DNA of 64,000 nt from DATEDA01 sp963827595. Lineage in GTDB: Bacteria; Pseudomonadota; Gammaproteobacteria; Burkholderiales; SG8-39. How positions within the stretch are numbered: position 1 is the first letter of the stretch; every line of letters begins with the position of its first letter. The notes below the pieces were generated by a model. That model had not been told where the DNA came from. It saw only the letters and a list, made by a program, of their open reading frames with translations, and did not search any database. Where the stretch lies: contig CAWHBT010000005.1 in the NCBI GenBank assembly GCA_963827595.1, forward strand, positions 124,001 to 188,000, given 5' to 3'. Both the position numbers and the translations under genes were made by a program. This document shows, in pieces, positions 60,199-64,000 of the stretch.

Positions 60199-60651
60199 CT
60201 AGAGCAGGTCCGTCCCGATCACCGCGCGCAGCACGACCTGCCCGTCGCCATCGCGCGTCCGGTGGGTGAACCACCAGACCGCCCCTTTCTTGATCGGCCA
60301 CTCGGCCTCGGCGCCGGTGGCGAGGAGGGCGGCGACCCGGCCGAGCGTCGGCTGATGCCCGACGACGATCACGGTGCCGCCGGCATCGGGCCAGCCGGCC
60401 GACTTGATGACGTCGGTGGCGGTCGCGCCGACGCCGATCTCCCGCAGCGTCGTAAACCGGTCTTCCAGGGCAGCGGCCGTCTGCTGGGCGCGGGTGGCGG
60501 GGCTCGCGAGAATGCGGAGCCGCTTCGGCAGCCGCTCCTTCAGCCACGCTGCCATTGCCGCGGCCTGCTTCTGCCCCTTCTTCGTGAGCGCGCGCTCGCC
60601 GTCGGGAATGCCGTCCTCGGCTTCGGCATGCCGCCAGAGGAGGAGGTCCAT
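60199..60651 (-). CDS. sixA: Phosphohistidine phosphatase SixA
   Basis: 150 aa histidine phosphatase: LLLWRHAEAEDG (RHG-type catalytic His), SPATRAQQTA and the second His in VVGHQPTLGRV. SixA removes phosphate from His of phosphorelay or PTS proteins. Convergent with ppx, with a 7-bp gap. Confidence 0.92.
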   Translation of the reverse strand: MDLLLWRHAEAEDGIPDGERALTKKGQKQAAAMAAWLKERLPKRLRILASPATRAQQTAAALEDRFTTLREIGVGATATDVIKSAGWPDAGGTVIVVGHQPTLGRVAALLATGAEAEWPIKKGAVWWFTHRTRDGDGQVVLRAVIGTDLL

Positions 60652-60682
60652 TTCCGCGCGTCGTCCTCGCGCCGCCCGCGCC

Positions 60683-61120
60683 TCAATCGGTCGGTTTGGT
60701 GCGGAAAGGGCAGTCGGCCTTGGTGCAGTCGGCGTAGAGCTGAAGCGAGTGGTCGCGGATCGCGAACCCGCGGTCCTTGGCGACGCGGTTCTGGCGCTTC
60801 TCGATCTCGGCGTCGTAGAACTCCTCGACCCGGCCGCACTGCAGGCACACCAGATGATCGTGGTGGGCCGCGTCCTTGAGCTCGAAGACCGCCTTGCCCG
60901 ACTCGAAGTGATGCCGCGCGAGGAGTCCCGCCTGCTCGAACTGCGTGAGCACGCGGTAGACCGTGGCGAGCCCGATGTCGAGGCCGTCCTTGATCAGCAT
61001 CCGGTAGACGTCCTCGGCGGAGAGATGGCGGACCGCGGACTTCTCGAACAGCTCGAGGATCCGCAGCCTCGGCACGGTCGCCTTGAGGCCGATCGTCTTG
61101 AGATCGTGCGGGTTGGTCAT
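60683..61120 (-). CDS. fur: Ferric uptake regulator Fur
   Basis: 145 aa from ATG 61120. N-terminal winged helix (LKATVPRLRILELFEKS, DIGLATVYRVLTQFEQAGLL). Metal sites: HHDHLVCLQCGRVEEF and the C-terminal CTKADCPF (Cys pairs for structural Zn). Represses iron uptake genes with Fe2+. It is divergent from bamE, the conserved proteobacterial order, with a 78-bp promoter region. Confidence 0.95.
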   Translation of the reverse strand: MTNPHDLKTIGLKATVPRLRILELFEKSAVRHLSAEDVYRMLIKDGLDIGLATVYRVLTQFEQAGLLARHHFESGKAVFELKDAAHHDHLVCLQCGRVEEFYDAEIEKRQNRVAKDRGFAIRDHSLQLYADCTKADCPFRTKPTD

Positions 61121-61143
61121 CGCGGGGCGGGCGAGCGATCCGC

Positions 61144-61150
61144 TATGATA
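61144..61150. promoter_or_regulatory. Candidate back-to-back -10 elements of bamE and fur
   Basis: Plus strand TATGAT (61144-61149) could serve bamE; minus strand TATCAT (61150-61145) could serve fur. Both are close to TATAAT and overlap. No clear -35 for either and no obvious Fur box. Confidence 0.35.
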
Positions 61151-61198
61151 CTGACTTTGCTCCAGCCCGATACACAGTCGCGCCGCCACGGCGCTCGC

Positions 61199-61549
61199 AT
61201 GCGTCCGCTCTTCGCGCTCCTGCTGGCACCACTCGTCGCGCTCTCCGGCGCGTGCGTCTACAAGATGGAGATCCAGCAGGGCAACTACGTGTCGCAGGAG
61301 GCGGCCGCGCAGCTCAAGCTGGGGATGACGAAGGACCAGGTGCGCTTCGTGCTCGGCACGCCCCTGCTCGTCGACATCTTCCGCGACGACCGGTGGGACT
61401 ACCTCTACTGGCGCCGGCGGGCGAACTCCCGGGAGGTCGAGGAGCGGCGATTCACGCTGCTCTTCAAGGACGGGACGCTCAACCGGATCGAAGGGGACGT
61501 CGTCCCCACGCCGGCCTGGAGCGCGGGCGCACCGCAGGGCTCGCGATGA
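61199..61549 (+). CDS. bamE: Outer membrane protein assembly factor BamE (SmpA/OmlA)
   Basis: 116 aa lipoprotein: signal peptide ending SGAC (lipid Cys), then YKMEIQQGNYVSQEAAAQL, KLGMTKDQVRFVLGTPLL and FRDDRWDYLYWRR, the BamE fold. It belongs to the BAM complex with BamD of this window. The stop overlaps the dapB ATG (ATGA). Divergent from fur. Confidence 0.94.
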   Translation: MRPLFALLLAPLVALSGACVYKMEIQQGNYVSQEAAAQLKLGMTKDQVRFVLGTPLLVDIFRDDRWDYLYWRRRANSREVEERRFTLLFKDGTLNRIEGDVVPTPAWSAGAPQGSR

Positions 61550-62343
61550 AGCTGGCATTGGCCGGTGCCGCGGGGCGGATGGGGCGGACCCTGATCGAAG
61601 CGGTGCTCCGCTCCGGGGATCTCGCGCTCGCCGCGGCGCTCGAGGCGCCCGGGCACCCCCAGCTCGGCCGGGACGCGGGCGAGGCCGTCGGGGCGCCCTC
61701 CGGAGTCCGGCTGACTGCGGACGTTGCCGCCGCGGTGGCCGCGGCGGAGTGTCTCGTGGACTTCACGCAGCCCGCGGCGACGCTGGCGCATCTGGAAGCG
61801 TGCGCTGCGGCCGGCACCGCCGCGGTCGTCGGCACCACCGGTTTCACCCCCGACCAGAAGGCGCGGATCGTTGCGGCCGCGCGCCGGATCCCGATCGTGA
61901 TGGCGCCGAACTTCGCGGTCGGGGTCAACGCCGCGTTCAAGCTCGCGGAGCTCGCGGCCCGCATCCTCGGCGAAGGCTACGACGTCGAGATCGTCGAGGC
62001 CCATCACCGGCACAAGGTCGACGCGCCGTCCGGGACTGCGCTAGCGCTGGGCGAGGCGGTCGCGGCGGCGCTGGGGCGGGATCTGCAGTCGAGCGCCGTC
62101 CACGGTCGCGAGGGCATCACCGGCGAGCGCGACCGGCGCGCGATCGGATTTCACGCCATCCGCGGCGGCGACATCGTCGGCGAGCACACGGTGATCTTCG
62201 CCGGCGAGGGTGAGCGGGTCGAGATCGCGGTGCGGTCCGGGAGCCGGATGACCTACGCGCTCGGCGCGCTCCGCGCGGCGCGCTGGCTGCCGGGCAAGCG
62301 GCCCGGCCTGTACGACATGTCCGACGTTCTCGGCCTGAAGTGA
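61546..62343 (+). CDS. dapB: 4-hydroxy-tetrahydrodipicolinate reductase DapB
   Basis: 265 aa. N-terminal NAD(P) motif LAGAAGRMGRTLIEAV, VGTTGFTPDQ, and the substrate motif VEAHHRHKVDAPSGTAL with the catalytic His pair. C-terminal GSRMTYALGALRAARWL. Second step of the meso-diaminopimelate/lysine pathway. Overlaps bamE by 4 bp and the next gene by 4 bp (GTGA). Confidence 0.97.
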   Translation: MKLALAGAAGRMGRTLIEAVLRSGDLALAAALEAPGHPQLGRDAGEAVGAPSGVRLTADVAAAVAAAECLVDFTQPAATLAHLEACAAAGTAAVVGTTGFTPDQKARIVAAARRIPIVMAPNFAVGVNAAFKLAELAARILGEGYDVEIVEAHHRHKVDAPSGTALALGEAVAAALGRDLQSSAVHGREGITGERDRRAIGFHAIRGGDIVGEHTVIFAGEGERVEIAVRSGSRMTYALGALRAARWLPGKRPGLYDMSDVLGLK

Positions 62344-63257
62344 GCCGGCCTGGGGTCGCATCCCGGCGGTGGCTGTTCGCCGCCGCCGCCGCCGCGTCCG
62401 TCTGCGCGCCGGTTGCGCTGTGCGTGCCAATTGCGCTGGCGCAAAAGGGCGCCGGCGACGTGGTCTACGTTCCCACGCCGCAGACCGTCGTCGACACGAT
62501 GTTGCAGATGGCGAACGTGGGGCCCGCCGACTTCGTCATCGACCTCGGCTCGGGCGACGGCCGCGTGGTCATCGCGGCCGGGAAGCGCGGAGCACAGGCC
62601 CTCGGCGTCGACCTGGACCGTCATCTGCTCGGCGTCGCGACCGAAGCGGCACGCCGCGAGGGGCTCGCAAGCCGCGTCGCGTTTCGGGAGCAGAACCTGT
62701 TCGAGACGGACCTGCGCCAGGCGACCGTGATCACGACCTATCTGCTGCCCGAGATGAACGCGAAGCTCCGCCCGAAGCTGCTCGACCTGAAGCCGGGCAC
62801 GCGCGTGGTCGCCCACGACTATCACATGGGCGACTGGCTTCCCGACTGGCGCGAGACGCTGGCGGTGCCGGAGAAGACCGTCGGCAACCCCGGAATGAGC
62901 TACATCTACCTGTGGTACGTGCCGGCCAAGGTCGCGGGACGCTGGCGAACCGAGATCCCTGTCGGCACCGCCACGGCGCCGTTCGAGTTCGAGTTCGAGC
63001 AGCGCTACCAGGTGCTGACCGGGCGCCCGCACGCGGTGGGCAGCCGCCCGACGCGGCTGCAGACACCGAGCCTGCGGGGCGACGCGCTCACCTTCCACCT
63101 CGAGCTCGGGCCGGGTCGCCCGCCCATCCGCTACGAGTTCCGCGGCCGGGCCGTGGGGGACGAGCTGACCGGCACGCTGTTCGTCTGGGAGAACAACGTG
63201 CGCCGGGAGCGCGCGTTCAAGGCACAGCGCGTCACGCAGGCGGCGGCCACGAACTAG
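62340..63257 (+). CDS. Class I SAM-dependent methyltransferase with a signal-peptide-like N terminus
   Basis: 305 aa from GTG 62340, which overlaps the dapB stop. Residues 9-35 (RRWLFAAAAAASVCAPVALC, then VPIALAQ) look like a Sec signal peptide with an AxA-type cleavage near ALAQ, or an anchor. The SAM-binding motif I is FVIDLGSGDGRVVIA. The last third (LTFHLELGPGRPPIRYEFRG) is an extra beta-rich domain. A SAM enzyme outside the cytoplasm would lack cofactor, so the N terminus may be a cytoplasmic-face anchor or the protein may have changed role. Confidence 0.8.
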   Translation: MSRPGVASRRWLFAAAAAASVCAPVALCVPIALAQKGAGDVVYVPTPQTVVDTMLQMANVGPADFVIDLGSGDGRVVIAAGKRGAQALGVDLDRHLLGVATEAARREGLASRVAFREQNLFETDLRQATVITTYLLPEMNAKLRPKLLDLKPGTRVVAHDYHMGDWLPDWRETLAVPEKTVGNPGMSYIYLWYVPAKVAGRWRTEIPVGTATAPFEFEFEQRYQVLTGRPHAVGSRPTRLQTPSLRGDALTFHLELGPGRPPIRYEFRGRAVGDELTGTLFVWENNVRRERAFKAQRVTQAAATN

Positions 63258-63278
63258 CCGGCGCGCGCCCGAGCGCGG

Positions 63279-63284
63279 TATACT
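63279..63284 (+). promoter_or_regulatory. Candidate -10 of carA
   Basis: TATACT about 60 bp upstream of the carA coding region, in GCGGTATACTCGCG, the same context as the extended -10 at 45024. It would put the start point near 63291, just before the leader hairpin. No convincing -35. Confidence 0.5.
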
Positions 63285-63298
63285 CGCGTCACTCAGAG

Positions 63299-63328
63299 AC
63301 GGGACCGGCGTTGCGCCTGTCCCGTTTT
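63299..63328 (+). terminator. Leader hairpin with T-run, likely attenuator of carA
   Basis: Stem ACGGGAC / GTCCCGT (7 bp) extended by an inner GGCG / CGCC and a TTG loop, followed by TTTT. It lies in the expected 5' leader of carA. Either the terminator of the upstream operon or a transcription attenuator for arginine/pyrimidine control. Confidence 0.65.
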
Positions 63329-63342
63329 CGCAAGGAACTCCA

Positions 63343-64000
63343 GTTTCAGTACCCGCGTCGCCGTCGCCCGCCCTCCTCGCGCTCGCCGACGGGACGATTT
63401 TTCGCGGCCGCTCGATCGGCGCCGACGGCGCGGCGGTCGGCGAGGTGGTGTTCAACACCGCGATGACCGGCTACCAGGAGATCCTCACCGATCCGTCGTA
63501 CTGCCGGCAGATCGTCACGCTTACCTACCCGCACATCGGCAACACCGGCGTCACCCGCGAGGATGACGAGTCGCAGCGCGTTTACGCGGCCGGGCTGGTC
63601 ATCCGGGAGTTGCCCAACCGCGCGTCGAGTTGGCGCGCGGAGCAGACGCTGCCCGAGTACCTCGCGTCGCGGGGCGTGGTCGCAATTGCCGGGATCGACA
63701 CGCGCAAGCTGACGCGCGTCCTGCGCGAGCGGGGGGCACAGAACGGCTGCCTGATGGCGGGGCACCTCGCCGACGGCGAGGCGCTTGCCAAGGCGCGGGC
63801 GTTCCCGGGGCTCGCGGGCATGGACCTCGCCAAGGTCGTGACGACCGACGCGCCCTACGAATGGGACGCCGGCGGCTGGCAGCGCGGCCACGGCTACCGC
63901 AAGCTCGCGCGGCCGCGCTTCCGGGTGGCCGCCTACGACTACGGCGTGAAGCGCAACATCCTGCGCATGCTGGTCGATCGCGGCTGCGCCGTGACCGTGT
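63343..64000 (+). CDS. carA: Carbamoyl-phosphate synthase small subunit CarA, 3' end outside the window, start codon unclear
   Basis: Begins PALLALADGTIFRGRSIGAD at 63367, then TAMTGYQEILTDPSYCRQIV, TLTYPHIGNTG, AIAGIDTRKLTRVLRERGAQ and the first part of the glutaminase domain (AAYDYGVKRNILRML), so the subunit is certain. No in-frame ATG, GTG or TTG exists between the putative promoter and the first conserved residues; a Shine-Dalgarno AAGGA at 63332-63336 points to GTT at 63343 (six-base spacing). Many carA genes use weak starts such as TTG. A base error is also possible. Truncated at the window end. Confidence 0.93.

Noticed and set aside
1..64000. CRISPR arrays, tRNA or rRNA genes, insertion sequences, integrases, attachment sites
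   Set aside because: No regular direct repeats, cloverleaf genes, transposase or integrase motifs were found; the inverted repeats seen are terminator-type hairpins.

Overview
The window reads as a stretch of a high-GC (about 70% by eye) chromosome from a betaproteobacterium. Evidence: a complete short-chain polyhydroxyalkanoate (PHA) locus with PhaR and BktB; the neighbour pairs bamD|rluD-pgeF, prfB-lysS, fur|bamE-dapB and RpfE-type phosphoglycerate mutase-recJ; and a RelA with a degenerate HD domain. Both strands are densely coded, many genes overlap by ATGA, GTGA or TGATG, and I see no tRNA, rRNA, insertion sequence, integrase or CRISPR array.

Layout: 1-6 kb holds the tail of a large membrane protein, a lactonase-like amidohydrolase divergent from D-erythronate dehydrogenase, bamD divergent from rluD-pgeF-ZIP transporter, and a small membrane protein. 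At 6.1-7.1 kb is a sugar-nucleotide epimerase broken by one frameshift. 7.2-14.3 kb is the PHA locus: phaC, phaA, two phaB copies, a phasin, phaR and bktB, with a likely shared PhaR operator. 14.3-18.2 kb is a minus-strand run of MarC, an EamA transporter, an enolase homologue without most catalytic residues and a kinase-fold protein without its catalytic Asp. 18.3-21.6 kb carries lysS, prfB (with its +1 frameshift site) and dsbB. Then come a pcaB/fumarase-superfamily lyase and a selenium-binding protein/methanethiol oxidase-ferredoxin-CoA-binding protein operon (23.2-25.4 kb).

25.5-32.6 kb is a long minus-strand run: phosphoglycerate mutase, recJ, a cyclophilin-like protein, a KTSC protein, a cyclopropane-synthase-type methyltransferase plus FAD oxidoreductase pair (like TmsB/TmsA or UfaM/UfaD) and an exported metallo-beta-lactamase-fold protein. 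32.7-37.6 kb has lolCD, a DUF2062 protein and comEC (frameshifted). 38-45 kb has an AP2-domain protein and the four-gene transglutaminase / Anbu / alpha-E / ATP-grasp operon. 45-48.7 kb has an unknown gene, a hydrolase, lpxD and mtfA. 48.8-60.7 kb is a stringent-response and polyphosphate region: relA, CYTH-CHAD, SDR, PAP2, glycosyltransferase, dgkA, ppk1, phoU, ppx, sixA. The window ends with fur|bamE-dapB-exported methyltransferase and the start of carA.

Four conserved genes (epimerase, comEC, ppk1, ppx) each carry one single-base indel, and two (dgkA, carA) lack a standard start codon at the place where a Shine-Dalgarno sequence points. This pattern fits residual sequence error at least as well as real gene decay. 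The most unusual biology is the pseudo-enolase/pseudo-kinase pair; the Anbu operon, the 10-methyl/furan fatty acid pair and the methanethiol-oxidase operon are also worth following up.
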